Shown in pieces: positions 1-8,202 of a stretch of DNA of 64,000 bases (its first letter is position 1; each line of letters begins with the position of its first letter). Source of the stretch: Mesorhizobium tianshanense (GTDB taxonomy: Bacteria > Pseudomonadota > Alphaproteobacteria > Rhizobiales > Rhizobiaceae); NCBI RefSeq assembly GCF_007830515.1, contig NZ_VLKT01000001.1, positions 186,001-250,000 on the forward strand, in the 5' to 3' direction. Below the pieces are notes generated by a model that saw only the letters and a program-made list of their open reading frames with translations, searched no databases and was not told the DNA's origin. The translations under genes and the position numbers were made by a program.

Positions 1-1
1 G

Positions 2-34
2 AAGCGCGACGAGCAGCGCATGATCATGCGGTAG
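2..34 (+). CDS. C-terminal end of a gene entering from the left (partial)
   Basis: An open frame reads KRDEQRMIMR and ends at a TAG at 32-34, directly before a strong terminator hairpin. That placement fits the 3' end of a plus-strand gene that begins outside the window. Ten residues are too few to name a family. Confidence 0.3.
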   Translation, partial: KRDEQRMIMR

Positions 35-54
35 TTCGCTCCACCGACGAAAAA

Positions 55-86
55 AGGCCCGCGCCGGCAACGGCGTGGGCCTTTTT
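55..86. terminator. Bidirectional rho-independent terminator
   Basis: The stem GGCCCGCGCCG (56-66) pairs with CGGCGTGGGCC (71-81), with one mismatch, around a GCAA loop. It is flanked by an A-run on the left and a T-run on the right, so it can terminate transcription in both directions. It separates the plus-strand gene ending at 34 from the sulfatase on the minus strand, whose stop codon overlaps the T-run. Confidence 0.8.
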
Positions 87-1654
87 CATGGCTGGAAAGG
101 TAGCAGGCCCGCGACGTGGCCGGCGACGCCATCCTCGGTCAGTTCGGCAAGCGCCAGTGATTGGTCGAGATGTTCGGCCCGCCAGGCAAGCAGCCTTTCG
201 GCAAGCTCCAGCCGGACGCGCAGATAGGCCGGGTCGGCAGCGACATTGGTCAGTTCGTCTCGATCTCTTTCGAGGTCGAAAAGCAGCGACGGCAGGCCGC
301 CGCCGAAATGGACATACTTGAATTCTTTCGTGCGGATGACGGCGAGGTTGCACTGGCGCGGACCGATGCCAAAATGGCGCTCGGCATGACCGTCGGCAAC
401 CGAGCGGAAATCGAACTCCCAATGCGCGGCCTCGCGCCAATTGTCCGGCTCCCTGGCATCCAGGAACGGCTTCAGCGATTGTCCGTCGAGATGCGGCGGC
501 GTTTCCTCGCCAAGCAGATCGAGCAATGTCGGCGCTATGTCCACCGCCTCAGTGAAGCGGTGGACGCCGGCGCCAGCCGCTCTGCGACGGAGCGGGTCGC
601 GGATGATCAGCGGGATATGAAAACTGCCGTCGAAGAAGCCGCCTTTGCCCAGCATGAAATGGTCGCCCATCATCTCGCCATGGTCGGAGGTCAATACGAT
701 GATGGTGTTATCCCAAGCATCCGCTGCCTTGACCGCTTGCCAGATGCGGCCAAGCTGCGCATCGACCTCCGAGATCATGCCGTAATAGAGTGCGCGGATG
801 CGGCGAAAATCGTCGTCGCTCCAGTCGCGCACCTTGCCTTCGGCTCCCGGGCGGAATTTTGCCCGCTCCTGTTGGTCAAGATCATAGGCAAGGTAAGGGT
901 GGCTTTCCGCCTCGGCCCGCCAGCTCGCGGCGCGGCGGAAGGCTGTACCGTCGGCGGGATCATACATCCTGTTGTAAGGCTCCGGCACGATGAAGGGCGG
1001 ATGCGGGCTAAGGAAGGAAAGATGCGCGAACCATGGCGTGTCGCGCTCCTGTTCGCCAAGCCAGCGGACGAATTCGCCGGTCAGGAAAGCGGCTGGGGTT
1101 TCGTCCTTCGAGTAGACGGGCGACGCGTCGGTCACCGCGCCGCCATGGATCTCGTTCGCCGGGCGATGGATGTCGGGAAAACCGGCGCCGCTATCGACGC
1201 CGCGCGCCTTGAGCCAGGACAGCCATGGTTTCTGGTGCTCCGGCAGGAGTTGGCGCACGGTGAAGCCGGGCAGCACGCCTTCGTAGCTTTTCAGCCGCGG
1301 GTCGCCTGGCGCCAAAGCGCGCGGATCGGGCGACATGTCGGTGTAGCCGAACAGCGTCGGATCATAGCCGAGGCCGCGCAACGAAAGCGCGATGTTGCCG
1401 TGGCGGGCGTCGAGCGGCGTGCCGTTGCGGCAAACGCGGTTGTTCATCTGGTAAAGGCCGGTGTAGAGGCAGGCGCGCGCCGGGGAGCAGGGCGCCGCCC
1501 CACCATAATGTTTTCTGAACAGCACGCCCTCGGCAGCGAGCGCGTCGACGTTCGGAGTCCGCACCACCGGATGACCGACAGCCGACAGGCAGTCGCCGCG
1601 CCACTGGTCGCAGGTGATCAGGAGAATGTTCGGGCGCCTGCCTTTTCCGGTCAA
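86..1654 (-). CDS. Sulfatase-superfamily phosphonate monoester hydrolase-like enzyme
   Basis: This 522-residue protein carries the type I sulfatase signature CSPAR at Cys56-Arg60. The cysteine is the one matured to formylglycine. The N-terminal metal-binding NILLITCDQW, the central HPPF and the late SDHGEMMGDH are all in the expected order. The run after the signature (TGLYQMNNRV, GYDPTLFGYT) resembles the rhizobial phosphonate monoester hydrolase/phosphodiesterase (PMH) more than classical arylsulfatases, so phosphonate or phosphate mono/diesters are likelier substrates than sulfate esters. No signal peptide is visible, so it is probably cytosolic. The start is TTG, since an in-frame stop lies five codons upstream and AAGGA sits at ribosome-binding distance. 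The exact substrate is not predictable. Confidence 0.85.
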   Translation of the reverse strand: MTGKGRRPNILLITCDQWRGDCLSAVGHPVVRTPNVDALAAEGVLFRKHYGGAAPCSPARACLYTGLYQMNNRVCRNGTPLDARHGNIALSLRGLGYDPTLFGYTDMSPDPRALAPGDPRLKSYEGVLPGFTVRQLLPEHQKPWLSWLKARGVDSGAGFPDIHRPANEIHGGAVTDASPVYSKDETPAAFLTGEFVRWLGEQERDTPWFAHLSFLSPHPPFIVPEPYNRMYDPADGTAFRRAASWRAEAESHPYLAYDLDQQERAKFRPGAEGKVRDWSDDDFRRIRALYYGMISEVDAQLGRIWQAVKAADAWDNTIIVLTSDHGEMMGDHFMLGKGGFFDGSFHIPLIIRDPLRRRAAGAGVHRFTEAVDIAPTLLDLLGEETPPHLDGQSLKPFLDAREPDNWREAAHWEFDFRSVADGHAERHFGIGPRQCNLAVIRTKEFKYVHFGGGLPSLLFDLERDRDELTNVAADPAYLRVRLELAERLLAWRAEHLDQSLALAELTEDGVAGHVAGLLPFQP

Positions 1655-1733
1655 TCGCTGTATCCTTCATTGTAGCGTGCCGCTCATGGAGCCGAATTTT
1701 TGCGGCGACGCAAGCCAGAGGGTTTCGCCAGAT

Positions 1734-1762
1734 AGTGAACGAAGGCCGTTTTATTGTTCACT
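1734..1762. promoter_or_regulatory. Inverted repeat AGTGAAC-N15-GTTCACT in a divergent promoter region
   Basis: Perfect 7-bp arms lie at 1734-1740 and 1756-1762. A smaller dyad CACAG-N6-CTGTG follows at 1770-1785. Both sit between the divergent sulfatase and the ring-cleaving dioxygenase gene, about 110 bp before the latter's start. They are good candidates for binding sites of a repressor encoded elsewhere; no regulator gene is adjacent. Confidence 0.45.
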
Positions 1763-1872
1763 CATAGAGCACAGTCTATTCTGTGTTTGTGGCCTTTGAC
1801 GCCGGCTGGCGGGTCCTCATATTTGCGTGGACAGCGGCATGGGCCGCACAGGGCAAGGAAGGAGCAGGAAAA

Positions 1873-2805
1873 ATGCTCAACCAGATCAAAGGCCTGCATC
1901 ATGTCACCTCGATGGCCAGGGATGCGCGCCAGAACAATGAATTTTTCACAAAAAAACTCGGCCTGCGCCGGGTCAAGAAAACCGTCAATTTCGACGCACC
2001 GGATGTCTATCATCTCTACTATGCCGACGAGATCGGCACGCCCGGTTCGGTGATGACTTATTTTCCGTTCCCCAACATCGGCAAGGGCCGCCACGGCGTC
2101 GGCGAAGTCGGCACCACGGTCTATTCGGTGCCCGAAGGCACGCTCGCCTATTGGGAAAAGCGTTTTGCCGACGAGGGCGTGGCCGGCCTCTCGCGCGAAG
2201 AGACCTTCGGCGAGAAGCGTCTCGCTTTCGTCGGCCCCGACGGCGATGGTTTTGCGCTGGTCGAGGACAAGGCGGACACCAGAGCGCCATGGGCGAAAGG
2301 CGGCGTGCCCTCCGACGAGGCGATCCGCGGCTTTCATTCGGTATCGCTCAGATTGAGGGATGGCGGCGCTACGGAAGAGCTGCTGAAATTCATGGGCTAT
2401 GAGGAAGCCGACACATCCGGCGATGTAAAACGGCTAGCGGTGAAGAACGGCAATGGCGCCAATGTCGTCGACATCGAATCGCTGCCGGGCGCTGCTTTTG
2501 CCGATCTAGGTGCCGGCTCCGTTCATCACGTCGCCTTCGCCGTCGAAAACCGCGCCAAGCAGCTCGAAGTGCGCAAGGCGCTGATGGAGACGGGTTATCA
2601 GGTGACGCCGGTGATCGACCGCGATTATTTCTGGGCGATCTATTTCCGCACGCCGGGCGGCGTGCTGTTCGAAGTCGCCACCAACGAACCGGGCTTCGAC
2701 CGCGACGAGGACACCGCCCATCTCGGCGAGGCGCTGAAGCTGCCGTCGCAGCACCAGCATCTCAGGCCCTATCTCGAACAGCATCTGCAGAAGCTGGAAG
2801 ACTGA
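1873..2805 (+). CDS. Ring-cleaving dioxygenase of the VOC superfamily (MhqO/PcpA-like)
   Basis: The protein has 310 residues and two glyoxalase-type (vicinal oxygen chelate) halves. The first begins IKGLHHVTSMARD and the second GFHSVSLRLRD; HHVAFAV near residue 217 and FEVATNEPGF near 270 supply the typical His and Glu iron ligands. It matches the MhqO/PcpA hydroquinone-dioxygenase type. The start chosen is the ATG at 1873, behind the purine-rich AAGGAAGGAGCAGG. The next gene encodes an MhqD-like carboxylesterase, and this pairing is characteristic of quinone and electrophile detoxification loci. The role in hydroquinone ring cleavage is inferred from family and context. Confidence 0.85.
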   Translation: MLNQIKGLHHVTSMARDARQNNEFFTKKLGLRRVKKTVNFDAPDVYHLYYADEIGTPGSVMTYFPFPNIGKGRHGVGEVGTTVYSVPEGTLAYWEKRFADEGVAGLSREETFGEKRLAFVGPDGDGFALVEDKADTRAPWAKGGVPSDEAIRGFHSVSLRLRDGGATEELLKFMGYEEADTSGDVKRLAVKNGNGANVVDIESLPGAAFADLGAGSVHHVAFAVENRAKQLEVRKALMETGYQVTPVIDRDYFWAIYFRTPGGVLFEVATNEPGFDRDEDTAHLGEALKLPSQHQHLRPYLEQHLQKLED

Positions 2806-2905
2806 AGCGCATCGCGTTTGATGAGATTGGGCGACGCGCTTCAGTTTAGTTTTGTGCATATCGTTATCGCAAAACCGCTGCGCACTTTCGCGCGGCATGC
2901 ATTAA
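2803..2905. repeat. Intergenic palindromic repeat, copy 1
   Basis: The spacer after the dioxygenase begins with an inverted repeat (GAAGCGC...GCGCTTC) and continues into an AT-richer arm ending GGCATGCATTAA. The same arrangement occurs at 60155-60259, including a 21-bp perfectly shared core at about 2860-2880. It resembles the RIME-like interspersed elements of Rhizobiales. It lies between two genes that otherwise look co-transcribed, so it may process or attenuate the mRNA. Confidence 0.75.
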
Positions 2906-2915
2906 GGATCAGGTC

Positions 2916-3539
2916 ATGAGCAAGGACGCTTACATCCACAAGGTGCTGCCCGGTTCGCCGGGCGGCGCGCTGCTCTTCGTCTTCCACGGCACCGGCGCCG
3001 ACGAGGGCCAGCTTTTGTCGCTCGGGCGCGATCTTGCGCCGCAAGCGACCATCGTCTCGCCGCGCGGCGATGTCTCGGAACAAGGTGCTGCGCGCTTCTT
3101 CCGCCGCACCGGTGAGGGCGTCTACGATATGGGCGACCTGGCGCGCGCGACAAACAAGATGGTTGGCTTCGTCACATCGCATGTCGAAGCGGCAAAGCCT
3201 TCGTCGGTGCTTGGCCTCGGCTATTCCAACGGCGCCAACATCCTGGCCTCGGTGGTGTTCGCGGCGCCCTCGCTGTTCGACGCGGCGGTGCTGATGCACC
3301 CGCTGATCCCGTTCGAGCCGGAGATCGAGGGAAGTCTCGCCGGCCGCCGCATCATGGTCACGGCAGGCAGGCGCGATCCGATCTGCCCGCCCAACCTGAC
3401 GTCGCGGCTGGAGGCCTATTTGCGTGCCGATGGCGCCGATGTCACAGTGGAGTGGCACGACGGCGGCCATGAGGTGCAGTCGAACGAGATAGAGGCGGCG
3501 CGGCGATTCCTATCCGCCACGCCGGTAGAAGGAGCGTAA
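2916..3539 (+). CDS. MhqD/YpfH-type carboxylesterase (alpha/beta hydrolase)
   Basis: A compact 207-residue alpha/beta hydrolase. The oxyanion-loop motif FHGTGADEG comes first, the nucleophile elbow is GYSNGAN (Ser near residue 106), the acid is in GRRDPICP and the catalytic His is in DGGHEV near the C-terminus. There is no signal peptide or membrane segment. The family includes B. subtilis MhqD, encoded beside an MhqO-type dioxygenase as here. The natural ester substrate is unknown. It lies 110 bp downstream of the dioxygenase, across a palindromic repeat, and 3 bp before the GNAT gene. Confidence 0.82.
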   Translation: MSKDAYIHKVLPGSPGGALLFVFHGTGADEGQLLSLGRDLAPQATIVSPRGDVSEQGAARFFRRTGEGVYDMGDLARATNKMVGFVTSHVEAAKPSSVLGLGYSNGANILASVVFAAPSLFDAAVLMHPLIPFEPEIEGSLAGRRIMVTAGRRDPICPPNLTSRLEAYLRADGADVTVEWHDGGHEVQSNEIEAARRFLSATPVEGA

Positions 3540-3542
3540 GCA

Positions 3543-3842
3543 ATGACGGACCAACTTCCGGAGATCGAACTCGAGGACCGCGGTTCCAAGGGTCGTTATC
3601 TCTTGCGCGGGCCGGACGGCGCTGAGGCGGAGATGACCTTCACCAAGATCGGCGAGCACCAGATCATCATCGACCATACCGACGTGCCGGATGCGTTTCG
3701 CGGCCAGGGTGCGGGGCTTCGCCTCGTCACCCGCGCCGTCGAGGACGCGCGCGCGGCGGGCAAGAAGATCATCCCGCTCTGCCCGTTCGCCAACGCCCAG
3801 TTCCGTCGTCACCAGGAATGGGCCGACGTGCTGAAGCAATAG
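3543..3842 (+). CDS. Small GNAT-fold N-acetyltransferase (N-acetyltransf_CG type)
   Basis: At 99 residues this is far shorter than a full GNAT enzyme. It matches the minimal acetyl-CoA-binding family with conserved HTDVPDAFRGQGAG (the R/Q-x-x-G-x-G/A loop) and a terminal CPFANAQFRRHQEW. It starts 3 bp after the esterase stop, so the two are very probably co-transcribed. The substrate is unknown. Confidence 0.8.
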   Translation: MTDQLPEIELEDRGSKGRYLLRGPDGAEAEMTFTKIGEHQIIIDHTDVPDAFRGQGAGLRLVTRAVEDARAAGKKIIPLCPFANAQFRRHQEWADVLKQ

Positions 3843-3933
3843 GATCCTACCCACGTGCCTTGGCGTGCGATCACGGTTGAGGTCGGGCAGCCGCCAGAGC
3901 ATGCATCGGCGTGGCATTTGCGCAGATCGCCAG

Positions 3934-3977
3934 TCTTGCCTAGTGGGTAGTGTCTTGCCTAAGTAGGTATCTTGCCT
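3934..3977 (+). repeat. Three short direct repeats of TCTTGCCT
   Basis: TCTTGCCT occurs at 3934-3941, 3953-3960 and 3970-3977, with periods of 19 and 17 bp and similar intervening AGTGGGT/AAGTAGGT. They lie just upstream of the dipeptidase gene. They may be binding half-sites or a decayed tandem duplication. Confidence 0.5.
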
Positions 3978-4028
3978 GCTGCTGGCTTGCCGCCGCCTGC
4001 CCGACCAATCGAACCGAATGACCCCCTG

Positions 4029-5087
4029 ATGACCGAAACCGATCGCGTTCCCGTCTTCGACGGCCACAACGACACGCTGCTCAGGCTCTATCAGTCGAAA
4101 GACGCGGATGTCGAAAAGCTGTTCATCGAGGGAACGCCGGGTGGCCACATCGACCTGCCGCGGGCGAAGAAGGGCGGCTTTGCCGGCGGCATGTTCGCAA
4201 TCTTCCCGCCGCCGGTCGAGAAATCCAGGCGCAGCGCGGTGCCGCCGGCGCCAAGCGACAACGAGCCCTTGCCGTCCGAACTTGCCCGTGTCGACGCGCT
4301 TCCCTCCACCATCGCCATGGCCTCGATCCTGTTCAGGCTGGAGCGAGCGTCGGCGCTCACCGTCTGCCGGAGCGCCGGCGACGTGCGAAACGCAATGGCA
4401 CAAGGGTCGATCGCGGCGGTGTTCCACATCGAAGGCGTCGAGGCGATCGATCCAGAGCTGACGATGCTCGACGTGCTGCACGCTGCGGGCCTGCGCTCGC
4501 TTGGCATCGTCTGGAGCCGTCCGAACGCCTTCGGCCACGGCGTGCCGTTCCGCTTTCCGTCGACGCCCGATACCGGGCCGGGCCTGACCGATGCCGGCAA
4601 GGCGCTGATCAAGGCCTGCAACCAACTCGGCATCATGGTCGATCTTTCGCACCTCAATGAAAAGGGGTTTCGCGACGTCGCCGAGATCAGCGACGCGCCA
4701 CTGGTCGCGACCCATTCCAATGTCCATGCGATCTGCGGGCATTCCCGCAATCTCACCGATTGGCAGCTCGGCGCGATCCGCGAGTCGGGTGGCATGGTCG
4801 GCTTGAATTTCGCCACCGGGTTCCTGCGCGACGACGGCAGGATGAATGCCGATACCAGCCTCGACATCATGGTGCGCCATGTCGACTCCTTGCTGCAGGC
4901 ACTGGGCGAAGACGGCGTCGGCCTGGGTTCGGATTTCGACGGCGCCATGATCCCGGCTGTCATCGGCGATGTCGCCGGCCTGCCGAAGCTGCTCGATGCG
5001 TTCGCCGCGCGCGGCTTTGGTCGCGCGCTGATCGAGAAGATCGCCTATCGCAACTGGATCAGCATGCTGGAGAAAACGATCGGGTAG
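4029..5087 (+). CDS. Membrane/renal-type dipeptidase (peptidase family M19)
   Basis: A 352-residue metallopeptidase with the M19 ligands in order: FDGHNDTLL (His13, Asp15), the bridging Glu in FHIEGVEAI, then VDLSHLNEKG, THSNVHAICGHSRNLTDWQ and GLGSDFDGA. It would hydrolyse dipeptides, possibly those containing D-residues. No signal peptide or lipid anchor is visible, unlike the animal enzyme. The ATG at 4029 is preferred over an upstream TTG because homology begins at PVFDGHND. It is a single transcription unit, convergent with the minus-strand cassette that follows. Confidence 0.9.
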   Translation: MTETDRVPVFDGHNDTLLRLYQSKDADVEKLFIEGTPGGHIDLPRAKKGGFAGGMFAIFPPPVEKSRRSAVPPAPSDNEPLPSELARVDALPSTIAMASILFRLERASALTVCRSAGDVRNAMAQGSIAAVFHIEGVEAIDPELTMLDVLHAAGLRSLGIVWSRPNAFGHGVPFRFPSTPDTGPGLTDAGKALIKACNQLGIMVDLSHLNEKGFRDVAEISDAPLVATHSNVHAICGHSRNLTDWQLGAIRESGGMVGLNFATGFLRDDGRMNADTSLDIMVRHVDSLLQALGEDGVGLGSDFDGAMIPAVIGDVAGLPKLLDAFAARGFGRALIEKIAYRNWISMLEKTIG

Positions 5088-5091
5088 GGTA

Positions 5092-5352
5092 CTACTCGAA
5101 ACCCATACGCCTCAGCCAGTCCTGGCCAACGCCGCGGTCACGGATGATCGGCAGCGGATTTTCCGAATCCAGCCGGGCGCAGATACGGTAGACTTCCAGT
5201 GCTTCGGCACTCATCTCGCCGCGCTTGTAGAAGAACATGGCGGCTGCGTAGCGCGTGCGACCCGACCATTTTTCGCCGAGCGGCGTATTGACCAGCTCCC
5301 ACTGTTCGGTGGCCTCCCCATCGACGTCGGACTTGTCTGTCTTGTCGGTCAT
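5092..5352 (-). CDS. Conserved-looking 86-residue protein of unknown function
   Basis: A small acidic soluble protein that starts MTDKTDKSDVDGEATEQWEL and contains RYAAAMFFYKRGEMSAEALEVYRICARLD, which is probably helical. Its start lies 2 bp after the stop of the GcvT-like gene, so it is the last cistron of that operon. No recognisable domain, signal peptide or cysteine cluster is seen. A subunit or accessory factor for the demethylase is possible but unsupported beyond position. Confidence 0.65.
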   Translation of the reverse strand: MTDKTDKSDVDGEATEQWELVNTPLGEKWSGRTRYAAAMFFYKRGEMSAEALEVYRICARLDSENPLPIIRDRGVGQDWLRRMGFE

Positions 5353-5354
5353 GG

Positions 5355-6635
5355 TCAGAAACCCGCCGGTGGATTGGCGGTGCGGCGGTCGAGCCTGATG
5401 AAGGGTCGCGGCACCACCTTGGCCCGCTTCATCAGCTTCTGGTATTGCAGCTCGCGCATGGCGTAGATCTCGACCCAGAGGTCGTCGACCATCGTATCTC
5501 CAAACGGCCGCGCCAGCGAGGCGATGGCGATGTTGCGCTTGGCCATCGGCGACCACATGGCGGCGCTGATCAGCCCGACCTCCTGGCCTTTCCTATAGTA
5601 GACGATGGCATGCTCGGCCGGAATGCTGCCTTCGATTTCCAGCCCGACCAGCACATGACGAAGACGCTTCTTCGTCCGCGCGTCGAGAATGGCGCGGCGG
5701 CCGTTGAAATGGCCTTTTTCGAGGTCGACCATGAAACCGAGACCGATTTCGTCCGGCATGCGCAAGCGGTCGGCGCGGATGGCGTGCTCGGAGGTGACGA
5801 AGTCGGAATTGGCGACAATCAAGCCGGCTTCGAGCCGGGCGCGATTGAGTGCCGTGTAGCCGATGGCACGGATGCCGCGCAATTCACCAGCCGCCATCAG
5901 CCGGTCCCAAAGGCTTAGTGCTTGCTCAGATGGCACGAACAGCTCGTAGCCGAGATCGCCGGTGAAACCGGTGCGCGAAATGGTGACTTGGCTGTTTCCC
6001 TGGGGGTCGCCATCATGTGGGAAGTCGGCGAGGTCGAAAACCTTCAGATTTTCGACGCCGGCGAAACCGGCATCGTGCAGCACGGCGAAGGCGGTCGGTC
6101 CTTGCAAGGCCAGACCGGCGACGGCCGCGGTTTCTTCTTCGACCGTCACATCGAAACCTATGGCGCTGTCGAGCAGCCAGGGCAGATGCCGTTCCTGGGA
6201 GCACAGCCGGAACCGCGTCGGCGACAGGCGGAACAGCGTGCCGTCGTCGAGGACGAAACCTTCGTCGTCGCACCAGGCGGTGTAGTGGACGCGGCCCGAC
6301 TTCAGCTTGGTCACGTCGCGCAGCGTGACGCGATTGAGGAAGGCCTCGGCATCCGGGCCTTCGACGCGGTATTTCGTCATCGGCGAGATGTCGAACAAGG
6401 CCGCCTGGCTGCGGATGGCGAAATATTCGAGCTCCTCGTCCCACAGCGAATGCGGGGCTCGGTAGCCGGCCCAATTGTACCAGTCATTGGTCCTGGCCAG
6501 CGCATCGATGCGTGGCTGAAACGGTGTGCCGCACCGCAAGGTGCGGAAGTGCGATTGGGCTGTGGTGCGGGCGGTGTCGATGCTCGGTTGAGGGGGGGCG
6601 TCGTAGAGCAGGGCCTTAGCTCTTTGGATCATCAT
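5355..6635 (-). CDS. GcvT/DmdA-like aminomethyltransferase family protein
   Basis: A 426-residue folate-binding T-protein fold. Recognisable parts are NDWYNWAGYRAPHSLWDEELEYFAIRS near residue 50, the typical DISPMTKYRVEGPDAEAFLNRV, the central GFTGDLGYELFVPSEQA and the Glu/Arg motif ARLEAG. Family members transfer a methyl or aminomethyl group to tetrahydrofolate (glycine cleavage, dimethylglycine/sarcosine or DMSP demethylation). There is no GcvH or GcvP nearby, so this is a stand-alone demethylase-type member. It begins 1 bp after the upstream FAD oxidoreductase, in an operon read leftward from about 9.8 kb. The substrate is not predictable. Confidence 0.82.
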   Translation of the reverse strand: MMIQRAKALLYDAPPQPSIDTARTTAQSHFRTLRCGTPFQPRIDALARTNDWYNWAGYRAPHSLWDEELEYFAIRSQAALFDISPMTKYRVEGPDAEAFLNRVTLRDVTKLKSGRVHYTAWCDDEGFVLDDGTLFRLSPTRFRLCSQERHLPWLLDSAIGFDVTVEEETAAVAGLALQGPTAFAVLHDAGFAGVENLKVFDLADFPHDGDPQGNSQVTISRTGFTGDLGYELFVPSEQALSLWDRLMAAGELRGIRAIGYTALNRARLEAGLIVANSDFVTSEHAIRADRLRMPDEIGLGFMVDLEKGHFNGRRAILDARTKKRLRHVLVGLEIEGSIPAEHAIVYYRKGQEVGLISAAMWSPMAKRNIAIASLARPFGDTMVDDLWVEIYAMRELQYQKLMKRAKVVPRPFIRLDRRTANPPAGF

Positions 6636-6636
6636 A

Positions 6637-8202
6637 TCACCCCTTCATCGCGATGATGCGCCGCGCGGCGTTCAAGCCGGGCGCGCCGGAGACGCCGCCG
6701 CCCGGATGCGAGCCGGCGCTGGCGAGGAACAGCCCCTCAACCGGCGTGTCGTAGCCCGACCAGCCGGAGACGGGCCGCGACATCAGCATCTGGTCGGCCT
6801 GCAATTCGCCGTGGTGCCAGTGACCGCCCGGCATCCGGTAGCGCGCCTCGATGTCGGGCGGTGTCAGCAATTCGGCATGGCGCACTGTCTTGCCGATCCC
6901 CGGCGCATAGGTCTCGAACTGAGCCATGATCGCCTTGAGGAACTTCGGCTTGCCGTCGCTCCAGCCTTCCTTGAGTACATAGGGCGCGTATTGCACCACG
7001 GCCGACAGCACACACGCACCGTCGGGCGCCAGCGACGGATCGGCAAGGCTGGGCAGAGTGATCTCCATCACCGGTTCGGGCGAGAACGCGCCGTACTTCG
7101 ATGGATTGAAGGCGCGCTCGACATGATCGGGCGAGGGCGCGATGACCAGACGACCCTTGTGGCCCGCGGCATCGACACCGGCGAATTGCGGCGGCCGGTC
7201 GAGCGCGAGATGCAACTTTGCCGCATCGCCCTTCATGCGGATGTTGCCGACCTTGCGAACAAAACCGGTATCGATCTCGCGCGGCCCGACGAGGTCGAAA
7301 AAAGTGGTCGCCGGATTGATGGCGGAGACGATCGTTTTCGCCCGGATTTCTTCGCCGCTGTCGAGTGCGACGCCGACGGCGCGGCCTTTCTCGACGATGA
7401 TCCTTGCCACCGGTGTCGACGTGCGGACAGCCACGCCGGCCTTTTCCGCCGCTGCGCGGATGGCTGAAATGACCGCGCCCATGCCGCCCTTCGGCAGCGT
7501 CTGGGCGCCAGCGACACCACCAGTTTCCCCGGCCAACCGATAGTACAGACCAAGCAGCGAGGTCGGCGAGCGCGGGCCGAGATGACTGCCGAGCGTGGCA
7601 TCGAAGGCGAGCAGGCCCTTCAGCCGGTCGTCGGCAAGCTGCTCATCGAGCAGGTCGGCGACGTTCATCAACAGAACGCGCAGGAAGTCGCGCATGTCCT
7701 CCTTGCCGAGCCTCTTCAACGCCAGAGCTGTCTGGCCGAGCGACGCCGTCTCAAGCAGCGACATGCCGCCAAGATCAGGCGGGCGGCGTGCGAGGAACGG
7801 CTTCAGGATGCCGGCGTAGCGCAGCAGCTGGGCGCGCAACCCCTTCCAGGCGGTCTGCTCCGAGGCAATCGCGCCGGTCAGCACCTCGCCATAGGCGCCA
7901 TGCAGGACAAGCGGCGGGCCGTCTTTCGACAGCGCTATGGATGGCACGAAGTCGCCGCGCGCAATGTCCAGCCCGTGCCTTTCCAGCTCCAGCGTCTTCA
8001 CCACATCGGGATGCAGGCGGTTCAGCAGATGAGCGATGGATGAGACGCGAAAGCCCGGTGCGAATGCCTCGGTGCGCGCCGCGCCGCCAACATCGTCGGC
8101 GGCTTCCAGCACCAGCACCTTGCGGCCGCTCTTAGCCAGAACGGCGGCCGAGACGAGGCCATTGTGGCCGCCGCCAATGACGACTGCGTCAAATGACATC
8201 AT
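6637..8202 (-). CDS. CrtI/PYROXD2-like NAD(P)/FAD-dependent oxidoreductase (second of a tandem pair)
   Basis: A 521-residue flavoprotein. Residues 5-35 form the Rossmann ADP-binding motif VVIGGGHNGLVSAAVLAKSG, followed by VLEAADDVGGAARTE, and it ends with LFLASAGSHPGGGVSGAPGLNAAR, the second FAD-contact motif of phytoene-desaturase-like enzymes. No carotenoid genes are near, and the GGGHNGLV form points to the PYROXD2-type branch. It overlaps the upstream paralogue by 14 bp and is followed at once by the GcvT-like gene, so the three are surely co-transcribed. The probable role is oxidation of a C-N or C-C bond in the cassette's substrate. Confidence 0.85.
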   Translation of the reverse strand: MMSFDAVVIGGGHNGLVSAAVLAKSGRKVLVLEAADDVGGAARTEAFAPGFRVSSIAHLLNRLHPDVVKTLELERHGLDIARGDFVPSIALSKDGPPLVLHGAYGEVLTGAIASEQTAWKGLRAQLLRYAGILKPFLARRPPDLGGMSLLETASLGQTALALKRLGKEDMRDFLRVLLMNVADLLDEQLADDRLKGLLAFDATLGSHLGPRSPTSLLGLYYRLAGETGGVAGAQTLPKGGMGAVISAIRAAAEKAGVAVRTSTPVARIIVEKGRAVGVALDSGEEIRAKTIVSAINPATTFFDLVGPREIDTGFVRKVGNIRMKGDAAKLHLALDRPPQFAGVDAAGHKGRLVIAPSPDHVERAFNPSKYGAFSPEPVMEITLPSLADPSLAPDGACVLSAVVQYAPYVLKEGWSDGKPKFLKAIMAQFETYAPGIGKTVRHAELLTPPDIEARYRMPGGHWHHGELQADQMLMSRPVSGWSGYDTPVEGLFLASAGSHPGGGVSGAPGLNAARRIIAMKG

